Source: Pyxidicoccus sp. MSG2 (GTDB lineage Bacteria; Myxococcota; Myxococcia; Myxococcales; Myxococcaceae). From it: a stretch of DNA of 64,000 nucleotides. Both the position numbers and the translations under genes were made by a program. Below are positions 16,981 through 25,857 of the stretch, piece after piece. How positions within the stretch are numbered: the first letter of the stretch is position 1; the number at the start of each line of letters is the position of its first letter. The DNA lies in NCBI RefSeq assembly GCF_026626705.1, contig NZ_JAPNKC010000001.1, positions 8,264,001-8,328,000 on the forward strand, read 5' to 3'. The notes beneath the pieces are model-generated. The model was not told where the DNA came from, made no database searches, and was given only the letters and a program-made list of their open reading frames with translations.

Positions 16981-17655
16981 CTAGCGGGACGGCGCCGTGC
17001 CCTGGTGCGCCAGCGTCGGGCCGCCCCGGGACAGTTCCTCCACGAGCGTGCCCAGCCCGGCGGTGGGCGTGGCGATGCGGCACGCCGCGCCCCCGTGGAC
17101 GAGCCCCACCACCTGCATCCGCGAGTCCACCAGCGGGGCGCCCGAGTCCCCCGGCTGGCCCCGCATCGTGGTGAAGAGGGCGGCCGGCACCTCCGGCAGC
17201 GAGGGGCAGCGTCCCAGCCGCTCCAGCAGGGCCTCCTGGGCGTCGCCGGGCCTGTCGTTCCGGCCCGTGAAGACCAGTGGCTCACCCGGCGTGGGCAGCG
17301 CGTCCGCCACCTCCAGCGCCCGCACCGGTGCCCGGGAATCCAGCCGGATGACGGCCACGTCCCGGCCCCGGTCCACGTGGACGTAGGTGCCACCGAGCCG
17401 CTGTCCGTCGATGAAGGACAGGTCCACCCGCGTCTCCCGTGGCTGGACGCAGTGTGCCGCGGTGAGGGCATGGTGCCCGTCCTCCACCACCACGCCCGCG
17501 CAGTGGCCCGGCTCCAGCGTCACCGTGGCGGCCGCCACGTCCTCCACGTCCAGAGGGGTGTCGTCCTCCGGGGCGCCTCCGTCGCAGGCCGCCAGCGCCA
17601 GGACGCCCAGCGCTCCCGCGCATGCCAGCCATCGCCTCGAGCCCGCGCGCATCAT
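16981..17655 (-). CDS. trypsin-like serine protease, predicted lipoprotein
   Basis: A 224-residue S1-family peptidase. A lipoprotein signal peptide ends in the lipobox LAAC (Cys at about residue 24). The catalytic triad is visible: His in TAAHC, Asp in RDVAVIRLD and Ser in GDSGAPLV. The enzyme should be anchored to a membrane and face the periplasm or the surface. The start is the first of two adjacent ATGs (17655), preceded by GGAGGTGG. The family norm is endoproteolysis after basic residues, but the substrate is unknown. A short gap separates it from the small charged protein downstream. Confidence 0.85.
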   Translation of the reverse strand: MMRAGSRRWLACAGALGVLALAACDGGAPEDDTPLDVEDVAAATVTLEPGHCAGVVVEDGHHALTAAHCVQPRETRVDLSFIDGQRLGGTYVHVDRGRDVAVIRLDSRAPVRALEVADALPTPGEPLVFTGRNDRPGDAQEALLERLGRCPSLPEVPAALFTTMRGQPGDSGAPLVDSRMQVVGLVHGGAACRIATPTAGLGTLVEELSRGGPTLAHQGTAPSR

Positions 17656-17912
17656 CCACCTCCGTCGCGGGGGCGCCACCCAGCGCTGGCGCCCCTGCCG
17701 GAGAGGATGCGCACCCACCGTGCGGGCCTGTCAGGAAGGGCCGTCCGGCAGGCACGCGACCAGGGCGCGCGCCGGTTGTCGCTTGCCTGGGCACGACACG
17801 GTGGAGGTCCGTTGTTACCCGCATCAGCCCCATCGAACGTGCTCGTACCGTAGAAACGTGATATTCCATTGACCTCTGGATTCCGCTAACCCCCGGGTCC
17901 CACCGCACCTCC

Positions 17913-20900
17913 GTGAGCGACGAGGAGAAGACAACCGTCCTGGACGAGCGCAGCCGTCCTCCAAGCTCGTGGGGGGACCGCATCCGTACGCCCATCACCC
18001 TTCCGGGAGCCACGGGAGAGCGCCGCTCGCTGGATGTGGGCATGGTGGTGACGGGGCGCTACCAGGTGGAGGGGCTGCTCGGTGAGGGGGGCATGGGCCG
18101 CATCTGGCTCGCGTCGGACCTGCACGAGAAGCGCCGCGTGGCGCTCAAGGAGATGCAGGTCCCCGCGGGGCTGACGGCGGCGAAGACGGAGGAGCTGGTG
18201 CTGATGTTCCGGCACGAGTTCTTCGCGATGAAGAAGCTGCAGCACCCCGGCACCCTGAAGGTCTTCGACTGGGGGATGACGGAAGCCGGCAACCGCTTCA
18301 TCACCATGGAGGTGGTGGACGGGAAGGATTTGAGCTCGCTGGTGGGCGACGAGCCGCTCGACACGCGCACGCTCTACCGGGTGCTCATCCAGATGGCGCA
18401 GGTGCTGGCCTTCCTGCACTCGCGGCTGTACGTGCACTGCGACATCAAGGCCAGCAACGTGCGCATCACCCGCTCCGGCGCGGTGAAGCTGATGGACTTC
18501 GGGGTGATGCACCAGCTGGGCACGCCCAGCCCCGGCCGGCTCAAGGGCACGCTGGAGTACCTGGCCCCGGAGTGGCAGCGCGGCGCGAGCATCGACGGGC
18601 GCGCGGACCTGTACTCGCTGGGGGTGATGGCCTACTACCTCGTCACCCGGCGGCTGCCCTTCAAGCGCAACACGCCCGCGGCGCTGCTCGCGGACCACCT
18701 GACGCGCCCGCCGCCGCGGCCGTCCACCCTCTGCCCCGTGGACTCGCAGCTGGAGGAGCTGATTCTCCTGCTGCTGGCCAAGGACCCGCGCGAGCGCTTC
18801 CAGGACGCCGGTGAGCTGCTGGAGGCGCTCTGCCACGCCAGCGGCGAGCCGCTGCCGGAGGAGCCGCTGTCCGCGCGCGCCAGCTACCTGCACGTGCCGG
18901 AGGTGGTGGGGCGCGGCGCGGAGCTGGAGGCGCTGATGAACGGGCTGGCCGAGGCGGACTGGGGCCAGTCGCGCGCGGTGCTCATCGGCGCGCCCGCGGG
19001 CGTGGGCAAGACGCGGCTGCTCCAGGAGTTCGAGCTGCAGGCGAAGCTGGCGGAGCTGCCCTTCGGACGCGGGCAGTGCCGCGCGGAAGGGCAGGCGCCG
19101 CTGGTGCCGATTTCCCAGGCGCTGCGCAGCCTCGTGCCGCACACGCCGGTGGAGATGATGGAGCGGCTGTCGCCGAAGCTCTCGCGGCTGCTGCCCGGGC
19201 TGGGGGGGACGGAGGGCGGGCCGGCGCCGCAGGCGGTGGGCGAGGAGAAGCTGGCCTTCTTCGGCGCGCTGGCCGAGTGGGTGCAGGCGCTGGGGCGCCA
19301 GATGACGCTGGTGCTGTGCTTCGAGGACCTGCACTGGGCGGACAGCGCCACGCTGGAGGTGCTCAACGTCCTCATCCGCACGCTGCACGGCACGCGCGGC
19401 ATGGTGGTGGGCACGTTCCGCTCCGGCGAGCTGAGCCGGCTGAGCCTGGCCTTCCAGACGGTGGACGAGAAGCTCACCACGCGCATGGACCTGGAGCCGC
19501 TGGCCGCCGAGCACGTGGGCACGCTGGTGGAATTGGTGCTGCCGGGGCTGTCGGTGCCGGCGGGCTTCGTGGCGCGGCTGCACGCCACCACGGGCGGCAA
19601 CGCCTTCTTCGCCACCGAGTGCCTGCGCGCGCTGGTGGAGGCGGACGCGCTCAAGCGCGTGGGTGGGCGGTGGAGCGCGGCGGAGGGGCTCGACACGCGG
19701 CCATTGCCGCCCAGCATCCAGGACGCGGTGCTGGCCAGGCTGGCCACCGCGCCGCCGGAGCAGGTGGCGCTGCTGCGGCGGCTGGCACCCGCGGGGCGCA
19801 GCCTGGATCTGCCCATGGTGCGCGCGCTGGCGGAGCTGCCCGAGGTGGAGCTGTTCGCGGTGCTGGACGGAATCGTCGAGCGGCAGTTCCTCCAGGAGGT
19901 GGAGGGGCGCTACGTCTTCACGCACGACACCGTGCACCAGGCCGTCTACGACAGCACGCCGGAGTCCGAGCGGCGGGTGGCGCACGGCCAGGTGGCGCTG
20001 GCGCTGCAGACGCTGCACTCGCAGCGGCCCGATTTGTCACGCACGGTGGGCTGGCACTACCTGCGCTCGTCGGAGCCGGAGCTGGCCATTGGCCCGCTGC
20101 TGGACGCGGGCCGGGCGGCGATTGAAGCGCAGGCGCTGCTGGAGGCCACGCTGCTGCTGAAGGAGGCGGCGGCCCTGCTGGAGGCCGCGCCGGACTTCCC
20201 GGGGCGCGACAGGCTGCTGCTGCGCATCTGGGTGACGATGGTGGAGGTGGGCTACGCGAGCGACCCGCCCACCTCGCTGGCCTTCGCGGAGAAGCTCTTC
20301 GCGCACTGGGCGTCCACGGTGGACGTGGAGGAGGGACGGCGGCAGGCGGTGGAGGCGCTGGAGGCGGCATGTGCCGCGCCCGAGGCGGAGCGCCCCGCGC
20401 GGCTGCGGGAGCTGTTCCGCGAGCGCGAGGCGGATGCGTACGCGTCGCCCGCGGACGTCTTCTGGAAGCAGGCGGAGCTCCAGATTCTGCAGGGCATGGC
20501 GCTGGCCATCGTCGGGCGCACGGCGGACCTGTCGGCGCTGCTGACGCGCGTGCAGGCCGAGCAGCCGGAGGTGTCGCCCTACCGGGCCGGGGTGCTGCTG
20601 TCGCCGGCGGTGCTGTGCGCGTACACGGGCCGCTTCGCGGGCGTGCTGGAGACGCAGTACGAGCAGCTGGCGCGCCTGCGCGGGCTGCGCGAGGCGATGG
20701 GCCGCCTCCCCCGGCGCCTGGCCTGGGCGCTGGGCATGGGCGGCTACATGATGAACATGAACCTGGCGCTGCGCGGCGAGCCGCTGGACGCGCAGGCCAC
20801 GCGCGACGGGTACGCGGTGGCGGAGGCCCACGGATTCACCGACGTGCGGGCGTTCCACCTGTTCTCGTTGGTGACGCGCGCGGCCTTCACGGGAGACGCC

Positions 20901-21620
20901 GCGGCCTTCGTCCCGGCCTTCACGGAGAAGACGGACCTGGTGCGGCGGCTGGGCAACCCCCGGCTGATGGAGCGCAACCTGGCCATCTTCACGCCGCCCT
21001 ACTACCTGGAGCGCGGCGAGCACGAGCACGTGGCCGCGGTGGTGGCGCGCGCGGAGACGCTGGCCGGGGTGCTGCCCGGCGACAGGTGGCTGCAGTGCCA
21101 CGTGCAGGTGTACCAGGCGTGCCGGGACGTGCTCTTCGAGGACGCGGCGTCGGCGCGCAGGTCGCTCCCGAAGGCGCTGGAGGCGGCCCGCGAGGGTGGC
21201 CTGCGCATGGAGACGCTGCTGCGCGTGTACCAGTCGCGGTTCGAGCGGGAGCAGGGGAATCTGCTGGCGGCCTCGGAGGCGGCGGAGGCCGCGCTCACGC
21301 GGGCGTTGGACCCGGTGCTCGCCAACCCGTGGGACGAAATCGTGGCCCGCCGCGCGGTGGCGGTGCTGCTGCCCGGCGAGGAGGGCGCCGTGCACCTGCG
21401 GCGCGCGCTGGCGCTGGCGGAGCTGACGGGCAACGTCCTGCAGATGGGGCTCGTGCGCCTGGCGCTGGCGGAGCGCGAGCCCGCGAGCGAGGCCTCGGTG
21501 GTGGAGTTGGAGGCCGCGGAGGCGCTCTTCACCGAGGCGCGCGCCACCAGCCTGCTGTCGCTGACGAGCTCCGTGCGAGGCGCCCTGCAGCGGCGCGCGG
21601 GTGTCCGACAGAGCGCGTAG
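17913..21620 (+). CDS. Ser/Thr protein kinase fused to AAA-type ATPase and TPR-like region
   Basis: A 1235-residue cytoplasmic signalling protein. Residues 50-305 form a Pkn2-like kinase: glycine loop GEGGMG 57-62, ATP lysine K79, catalytic HCDIKASN 175-182, DFG 195-197 and APE 218-220. The usual HRD arginine is Cys176, so this is a non-RD kinase. Residues about 330-620 are a STAND-like ATPase, with Walker A GAPAGVGKT at 359-367 and Walker B LVLCFED near 466-472. From about 650 to the end is helical, alanine/leucine-rich and resembles degenerate tetratricopeptide repeats. The GTG start has no clear ribosome site. It is an orphan gene; fusions of this type are characteristic of myxobacteria. 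Confidence 0.88.
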   Translation: MSDEEKTTVLDERSRPPSSWGDRIRTPITLPGATGERRSLDVGMVVTGRYQVEGLLGEGGMGRIWLASDLHEKRRVALKEMQVPAGLTAAKTEELVLMFRHEFFAMKKLQHPGTLKVFDWGMTEAGNRFITMEVVDGKDLSSLVGDEPLDTRTLYRVLIQMAQVLAFLHSRLYVHCDIKASNVRITRSGAVKLMDFGVMHQLGTPSPGRLKGTLEYLAPEWQRGASIDGRADLYSLGVMAYYLVTRRLPFKRNTPAALLADHLTRPPPRPSTLCPVDSQLEELILLLLAKDPRERFQDAGELLEALCHASGEPLPEEPLSARASYLHVPEVVGRGAELEALMNGLAEADWGQSRAVLIGAPAGVGKTRLLQEFELQAKLAELPFGRGQCRAEGQAPLVPISQALRSLVPHTPVEMMERLSPKLSRLLPGLGGTEGGPAPQAVGEEKLAFFGALAEWVQALGRQMTLVLCFEDLHWADSATLEVLNVLIRTLHGTRGMVVGTFRSGELSRLSLAFQTVDEKLTTRMDLEPLAAEHVGTLVELVLPGLSVPAGFVARLHATTGGNAFFATECLRALVEADALKRVGGRWSAAEGLDTRPLPPSIQDAVLARLATAPPEQVALLRRLAPAGRSLDLPMVRALAELPEVELFAVLDGIVERQFLQEVEGRYVFTHDTVHQAVYDSTPESERRVAHGQVALALQTLHSQRPDLSRTVGWHYLRSSEPELAIGPLLDAGRAAIEAQALLEATLLLKEAAALLEAAPDFPGRDRLLLRIWVTMVEVGYASDPPTSLAFAEKLFAHWASTVDVEEGRRQAVEALEAACAAPEAERPARLRELFREREADAYASPADVFWKQAELQILQGMALAIVGRTADLSALLTRVQAEQPEVSPYRAGVLLSPAVLCAYTGRFAGVLETQYEQLARLRGLREAMGRLPRRLAWALGMGGYMMNMNLALRGEPLDAQATRDGYAVAEAHGFTDVRAFHLFSLVTRAAFTGDAAAFVPAFTEKTDLVRRLGNPRLMERNLAIFTPPYYLERGEHEHVAAVVARAETLAGVLPGDRWLQCHVQVYQACRDVLFEDAASARRSLPKALEAAREGGLRMETLLRVYQSRFEREQGNLLAASEAAEAALTRALDPVLANPWDEIVARRAVAVLLPGEEGAVHLRRALALAELTGNVLQMGLVRLALAEREPASEASVVELEAAEALFTEARATSLLSLTSSVRGALQRRAGVRQSA

Positions 21621-21659
21621 CTCCCGCTCGCGGTGGTCCGCTCCCCGGCGGGCGGGAGC
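21620..21659 (+). terminator. hairpin after the kinase gene
   Basis: GCTCCCGC (21620-21627) can pair with GCGGGAGC (21652-21659) just after the kinase stop codon. There is no T-run, so it could be a Rho-linked or mRNA-stabilising hairpin as well as a terminator. Confidence 0.35.
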
Positions 21660-21673
21660 GGTAGAGTGTCCGC

Positions 21674-22330
21674 ATGGCCCAAGCCCCCCTGCGCTTCTGT
21701 CTGGACTACCTGTCCCCCTACGCCTACCTCGCGTGGACGCGCATGCCCGCCCTCGCCGCGCGCCATGGCCGTGTCGTGGAGCCCGTGCCCGTGCTGCTGG
21801 CGGGGTTCCTCAATGCGCTCGGCAGCACGGGGCCCGCGGAGATTCCGCCCAAGCGCGTCTACGTCTTCAAGCACACGTCCCGCATCGCCCATGAGTTCGG
21901 CGTGCCGCTGGTGCCGCCGCCGTCGCATCCGTTCAACCCGCTGCTCGCGCTGCGGGTGACCGCGGCCGTGGAGGACCTGGAGGCCCGGGGCCGGCTGGTG
22001 TCCGCCCTCTTCGACTCCACCTGGGGAGGAGGGAAGGGCTCCGAGACACCCGAGGCCGTGGCCGCCGCCATCCAGGTCGCCGGGTTGGATGCGCCCGCGC
22101 TGCTCGCCGCCGCGCAGACGCCGGCGGTCAAGGACCGCGTGCGCCGCAACACGGAGGAGGCGCTCGCCGCGGGCGCGTTCGGCGTGCCTTCCGTCCTCGC
22201 GGATGGGGAGCTGTTCTTCGGCGTGGACTCGCTCGGCCACCTGGAGCGGTTCCTGCGTGGCGAGGACCCCCTCTCCAAGGTGGACCTGGAGCGCTGGCGC
22301 GACCTGCCCTCCAGCGCGTCCCGGCGTTGA
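21674..22330 (+). CDS. DsbA-fold 2-hydroxychromene-2-carboxylate isomerase family protein
   Basis: A 218-residue protein of the kappa-class glutathione transferase/HCCA isomerase branch of the thioredoxin superfamily. The N-terminus LRFCLDYLSPYAYLAWTRM gives the first strand and the SPYAYL active-site motif. FGVPSVLADGELFFGVDSLGHLE gives the cis-proline loop and the C-terminal dimer segment. HCCA isomerase acts in naphthalene degradation, but most homologues are general glutathione-dependent isomerases or oxidoreductases. No aromatic-degradation genes are adjacent, so the real substrate is unknown. It is cytoplasmic; no signal peptide is seen. Confidence 0.82.
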   Translation: MAQAPLRFCLDYLSPYAYLAWTRMPALAARHGRVVEPVPVLLAGFLNALGSTGPAEIPPKRVYVFKHTSRIAHEFGVPLVPPPSHPFNPLLALRVTAAVEDLEARGRLVSALFDSTWGGGKGSETPEAVAAAIQVAGLDAPALLAAAQTPAVKDRVRRNTEEALAAGAFGVPSVLADGELFFGVDSLGHLERFLRGEDPLSKVDLERWRDLPSSASRR

Positions 22331-22403
22331 AGAGCTGGCGCACGGAGCCGCCGCTTTCCGCTAGGGTGGCCGGACCGCCGCCACTTCGAGGTCTCCTCCC
22401 CGC

Positions 22404-23051
22404 ATGAACGTCCTCGTCGAGCTGGGCATCGCCGTCGCCGGCCTCGTGCTCGCCATCGTCCTGCTGTCGCTCAACCTCTGGCGCGCCATCCTCTTCCTCT
22501 TCCCCGCCAGCGTCCGCGTGGAGCCCGAGGCCCCCGCCGACCAGATGGACCTCCCCGTGGAACTGGAGCCCCTGGCCACCCAGCTCCAGGCGCTCGGCTT
22601 CGTGCCGCTCGGCAGCCACGACGAGAAGCCGCGCCTCCAGAAGGCCTCGCGCTCCTACGACTGGGCCCACCCGGGCGAGCGCGTCTTCGCCACGCTCCAC
22701 GAGGGACAGGATGACTCGCCCCGGCTCTACCTCCTCACGCCGGTGGCGCCCCACGGCTTCGTCATCACCGCCGGCTACCGCCGCCCCGCGCTGGAAATCC
22801 CAGGCGTCTACCGCTCCGGTTCACTGGATGACGCTTCCCCCGAGCGCCTGCTGCGCGCCCACCTCCGGCGCCTGGAGGGCTTCACCCTCACGGGCGACTT
22901 CACGTGGGAAGGCCGGGTGGAGGCCGGGCGTTCCTGGTACCAGGGGCTCGGCCGCAAGGAGATTCGGCGGCAGAACCTGCAGGGTTTGTTGTGGACGGTC
23001 ATGGCCCTGGCCATCGTCGCCAGCGCCTTCCTGGGCAGCCGGGTGCCCTGA
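22404..23051 (+). CDS. hypothetical protein with N- and C-terminal membrane segments
   Basis: A 215-residue protein not recognised as a family member. A hydrophobic helix spans about residues 7-32 (GIAVAGLVLAIVLLSLNLWRAILFLF) in two abutting parts. A soluble alpha/beta-looking region follows from about 45 to 185, and a second hydrophobic segment near the C-terminus (VMALAIVASAFLGS) ends the protein. The soluble part should face one side of the membrane with both ends anchored. It lies between the isomerase and the thiolase on the same strand, with gaps of over 70 bases on both sides, so operon membership is unclear. Confidence 0.6.
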   Translation: MNVLVELGIAVAGLVLAIVLLSLNLWRAILFLFPASVRVEPEAPADQMDLPVELEPLATQLQALGFVPLGSHDEKPRLQKASRSYDWAHPGERVFATLHEGQDDSPRLYLLTPVAPHGFVITAGYRRPALEIPGVYRSGSLDDASPERLLRAHLRRLEGFTLTGDFTWEGRVEAGRSWYQGLGRKEIRRQNLQGLLWTVMALAIVASAFLGSRVP

Positions 23052-23082
23052 CGACCCTCCCCCACACCTCACGACGTCACGG

Positions 23083-23103
23083 CGTGCGTGCACCGCGCAC
23101 GCG
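23083..23103 (+). promoter_or_regulatory. hairpin upstream of the thiolase
   Basis: GCGTGCG and CGCACGC form a 7-base stem with a 7-base loop between the hypothetical membrane protein and the thiolase start. It may end the upstream transcript or shape the thiolase leader. No T-run follows. Coordinates are good to within a base or two. Confidence 0.25.
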
Positions 23104-23126
23104 TTGAGAGTAGGTAGACCACCACC

Positions 23127-24323
23127 ATGAAGAGCGTGTCCAAGACCGAGGAGATCTACTTCCTGTCCGGCAAGCGCACCCCATTCGGAACCTATGGGGG
23201 CAGCCTGAAGGACCTCAGCGCCACCGACCTCGCCGTGGAGTCCGCGAAGGCCGCCTTCGCCCAGGCGAAGGTGTCTCCCGGGGACGTCCAGCACGTCGTG
23301 TACGGGAACGTGGTGCAGACCAGCTCGGATGCCATCTACCTGCCGCGCCACGTGGGCCTGCGCACCGGCGTGCCCGTCCCCGTGCCCGCCCTCGGCGTCA
23401 ACCGGCTGTGCGGCTCCGGCTTCCAGGCCTTCGTCACCGCGGCCGAGCTGATGCTCACCGAGCAGGCGAGCTGTGTGCTGGCCGGCGGCACCGAGTCCAT
23501 GAGCCAGGCCCCCCACGTCATCCGAGGTGCCCGCTGGGGCCTGCCGTTGGGCAAGGGGGGGCTCGAGGACATGCTCTGGACGGCCCTCACCGACAGCTAC
23601 ACCGGTCAGCCCATGGCGCTCACCGCCGAGCAGCTCGCGGTGGACTACTCGCTCACGCAGGACCAGGTGGACGAGTACGCCGTCCTCACCCAGAAGCGCT
23701 TCGCCGCCGCGCAGGAGGCGGGCCGCTTCAACGACGAGATTGCCCCCATCACCCTCAAGGGGAAGAAGGGCGACACCGTCGTCTCGCGCGACGAGCACAA
23801 CCGCCCGGACACCACGGTGGAGGGCCTGCGCAAGCTGCCCAAGGTCTTCAAGAAGGACGGCGTGGTGCATGCGGGCGCGGCCAGCGGCATCTGCGACGGC
23901 GCGGGCTCCATGGTGATGGCGACCCGGAGCTTCGTGGAGAAGCACGGCGTGAAGCCCATTGCCCGGCTGGTCAATTGGGGCATCTCCGGGTGCGACCCGA
24001 AAATCATGGGCATTGGCCCCGCGCCGGCCATCCGCCAGCTGCTGGAGCGCGCGCAGTGCAAGCTGTCCGACGTGGACCTCTTCGAGGTCAACGAGGCCTT
24101 CGCGCCGCAGTTCCTCGCGGTGGAGAAGGAGCTGGGCCTGCCGCGGGACAGGACGAACGTCAATGGCGGTGCCATCGCCGTGGGCCACCCGCTGGGGGCG
24201 TCCGGGGCTCGCATCACCACCACGCTGGTGTACGAGCTGAAGCGCCGCGGTGCTCGCTATGGTATCGGGTCGGCCTGCATCGGTGGCGGCCAGGGCATCG
24301 CGGTACTGGTCGAGGCGCTCTGA
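23127..24323 (+). CDS. acetyl-CoA acetyltransferase (thiolase)
   Basis: A 398-residue thiolase that condenses two acetyl-CoA or cleaves 3-ketoacyl-CoA. The nucleophilic cysteine is in NRLCGSGFQAF near residue 95, the histidine in GAIAVGHPLGASGAR near residue 355, and the C-terminal acid/base cysteine in ACIGGGQG near residue 387. The length fits the biosynthetic/PHB-type thiolase. Residues before FLSGKRTPFGTYGG form a short leader. Its stop codon overlaps the start of a small zinc-finger-like gene by one base. No 3-hydroxybutyryl-CoA dehydrogenase is nearby. Confidence 0.93.
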   Translation: MKSVSKTEEIYFLSGKRTPFGTYGGSLKDLSATDLAVESAKAAFAQAKVSPGDVQHVVYGNVVQTSSDAIYLPRHVGLRTGVPVPVPALGVNRLCGSGFQAFVTAAELMLTEQASCVLAGGTESMSQAPHVIRGARWGLPLGKGGLEDMLWTALTDSYTGQPMALTAEQLAVDYSLTQDQVDEYAVLTQKRFAAAQEAGRFNDEIAPITLKGKKGDTVVSRDEHNRPDTTVEGLRKLPKVFKKDGVVHAGAASGICDGAGSMVMATRSFVEKHGVKPIARLVNWGISGCDPKIMGIGPAPAIRQLLERAQCKLSDVDLFEVNEAFAPQFLAVEKELGLPRDRTNVNGGAIAVGHPLGASGARITTTLVYELKRRGARYGIGSACIGGGQGIAVLVEAL

Positions 24324-24565
24324 TGGCCGCACAAGACACGGGACGCGAGATGAGCAACGAGGTGGACGCGAAGACGGCCCGTGAGCGGGCCAAGGCCATC
24401 GCCGAGCAGCGCCGCGCGGAGCGCCGCAACCGCAAGCGCAAGTGCGTGGTGTGTGGGGTGGAGGAGAGCGACAAGACGCCGTTCCACGCCCACCCCGAGG
24501 GCATCGGCCCCGCCTGCAAGGACGAAGTCGCCTGCCTGTCGCGCAAGGACGCCAGCCGGCGGTGA
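24323..24565 (+). CDS. small cysteine-motif protein downstream of the thiolase
   Basis: An 80-residue protein. It has a basic helical N-terminal half (ARERAKAIAEQRRAERRNRKRK) and a C-terminal part with CVVCG followed by HAH and two further cysteines (PACKDEVACL). The spacing suggests a small zinc-binding knuckle. ATG 24323 overlaps the thiolase stop (TGATG), implying translational coupling; a second start at 24350 gives 71 residues. I do not recognise a named family. The basic helix plus zinc knuckle could bind nucleic acid, which is inference. Confidence 0.6.
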   Translation: MAAQDTGREMSNEVDAKTARERAKAIAEQRRAERRNRKRKCVVCGVEESDKTPFHAHPEGIGPACKDEVACLSRKDASRR

Positions 24566-24632
24566 AGTCCCGGGCCAGCCCGGGCCGACTGTCCGGCGAA
24601 GGACGGCGGGCCCTCTGTTCAGGGGAAGGCAG

Positions 24633-24675
24633 GGCCCCGGCCCGGGCGCGCCGGGGCCGGTTTGTCGGCCCCGTT
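24633..24675 (+). terminator. strong GC hairpin followed by T-rich stretch
   Basis: GGCCCCGGC (24633-24641) pairs with GCCGGGGCC (24650-24658), with TTTGT and then GTTTCTT following. This is the best candidate for the end of the thiolase/small-protein transcript. Confidence 0.6.
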
Positions 24676-24737
24676 TCTTGATGGCGGAATCGTCTCGGGG
24701 TAAACGTCCAGAATCTCTGGTTTAGACGAGGGTCGGA

Positions 24738-24935
24738 ATGGGCGTTATCAGCTTCACGGGAGTCAAGGTGTTCTCCACCACTCTCGCGAGAGATCGCGAG
24801 AACATGGGTGAGAACATCACCAAGTGGCTCAAGGAAAACCCCAACGTCGAAGTGGTGGACAGAGTGGTGACGCAGTCCTCCGACAAGGAGTTCCACTGTC
24901 TGACCATCACGCTCTTCTACAAGCCGAAGGCCTGA
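24738..24935 (+). CDS. 65-residue conserved-looking hypothetical protein
   Basis: A small soluble protein beginning MGVISFTGVKVFSTT. It has an alternating strand-helix-strand pattern (VKVFSTT, then RENMGENITKWLKEN, VEVVDRVVTQSS, CLTITLFYKP) that looks like a compact alpha/beta fold. The codon bias is less extreme than its neighbours but still high GC. The ATG is preceded by GAGGGTCGGA. It stands alone between two intergenic gaps of about 150 bases and follows the GC hairpin, so it should have its own promoter. I do not recognise a function. Confidence 0.65.
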   Translation: MGVISFTGVKVFSTTLARDRENMGENITKWLKENPNVEVVDRVVTQSSDKEFHCLTITLFYKPKA

Positions 24936-25085
24936 GCGGCCCCACGGCAGTCGAGTGAAGAGTCGGTGCGAGGGCGCTCTCCCTGGTGACGGGGATGGGC
25001 GCTCTTCGTCGTTTGGGGTTGCGAAGCGGGCGGGGTTCCACCACCTTTGGTCGGCTCTTTGAGCGGCGAGTGGGAGGAGTACTGA

Positions 25086-25816
25086 ATGCGACCGATGCGC
25101 AGCTTCGGCGGTAGGGGTGGAGGCGGGCTGCCCGGCCTGGAAACGACGGCGTCCAAGCTGGCCGCCGCGCTGGTGGCTGGCTCCATCCTGTACCACCTCA
25201 CCAAGGGCGGGCAGGGAGGCCTGCTGCTGCTGCTGCCGGACTTCGTCTTCAGCCGGCTCTTCCTCTGGCAGCCGCTCACCTACGGGTTCATCGAGGCGAG
25301 CCCCTTCGGCATCATCTTCGGCGCCATCATCACCTGGTCCATTGGCGGCTACCTGGAGTCAATCTGGGGAGGCAAACGCCTGCTGCTGGTGGCGGTGGGC
25401 GTCACCGTGCTGGCGGGCGTGCTCACGTCGCTGCTGGCCATGGTGGTGCCCGGGGCGACGGTGCAGGCGTACACCGGTGGCAACGTCATGACGACGGTGC
25501 TGTGGGTGGCGTATGGCCTGAGCATCGGCCGGGGTGAGACGAACTTCTGGGGCATCCCCCTGTCGGGCAACGCGCTGGCGGGCGTGGGCGCGGGCTTCGT
25601 GGTGCTGATGGCCATCATCGGGCCGTGGCAGGCCAGGTGCCGGACCTGCTCGCGCTGGGCATGGTGTTCGCCTACGTGCGCGGCGCCAACCCGCGCCGGC
25701 TGATGCTGCACTTCCAGCACTGGCGCCTGCAGCGGCAGCTGAGAGACCGCTCCAAGCACCTGCGCGTGGTGCCGAAGAACCAGAGCCGCCCGGACCGGGA
25801 CCAGTTCCTCAACTAG
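25086..25816 (+). CDS. rhomboid-like membrane protein, frame interrupted near 25625
   Basis: The first frame (25086-25703, 205 residues) has five or six hydrophobic segments. Its WQPLTYGFIEASPFG and GGYLESIWGGKRLL segments resemble the rhomboid core. The expected GxSG serine region reads AYTGGNVMTTVL instead, so it looks like a catalytically dead rhomboid/derlin-type protein. Hydrophobic sequence stops abruptly at GPWQ and becomes junk (CRTCSRWAWCSP). The natural continuation VPDLLALGMVFAYVRGANPRRL lies in the -1 frame from about 25631 and ends at 25816 with a basic tail. This means either a one-base sequencing or assembly error, a true inactivating mutation, or recoding. Confidence 0.65.
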
Positions 25817-25835
25817 GCCCGGGCCCGCTCCGGAA

Positions 25836-25857
25836 GGCCGCCCTTCAGTGGGCGGCC
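25836..25857. terminator. bidirectional hairpin between convergent genes
   Basis: GGCCGCCC-TTCAGT-GGGCGGCC is a perfect 8-base stem. It lies between the rhomboid-like gene and the convergent sigma-54 regulator, whose stop codon is inside the loop. It probably limits transcription from both sides. Confidence 0.5.
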
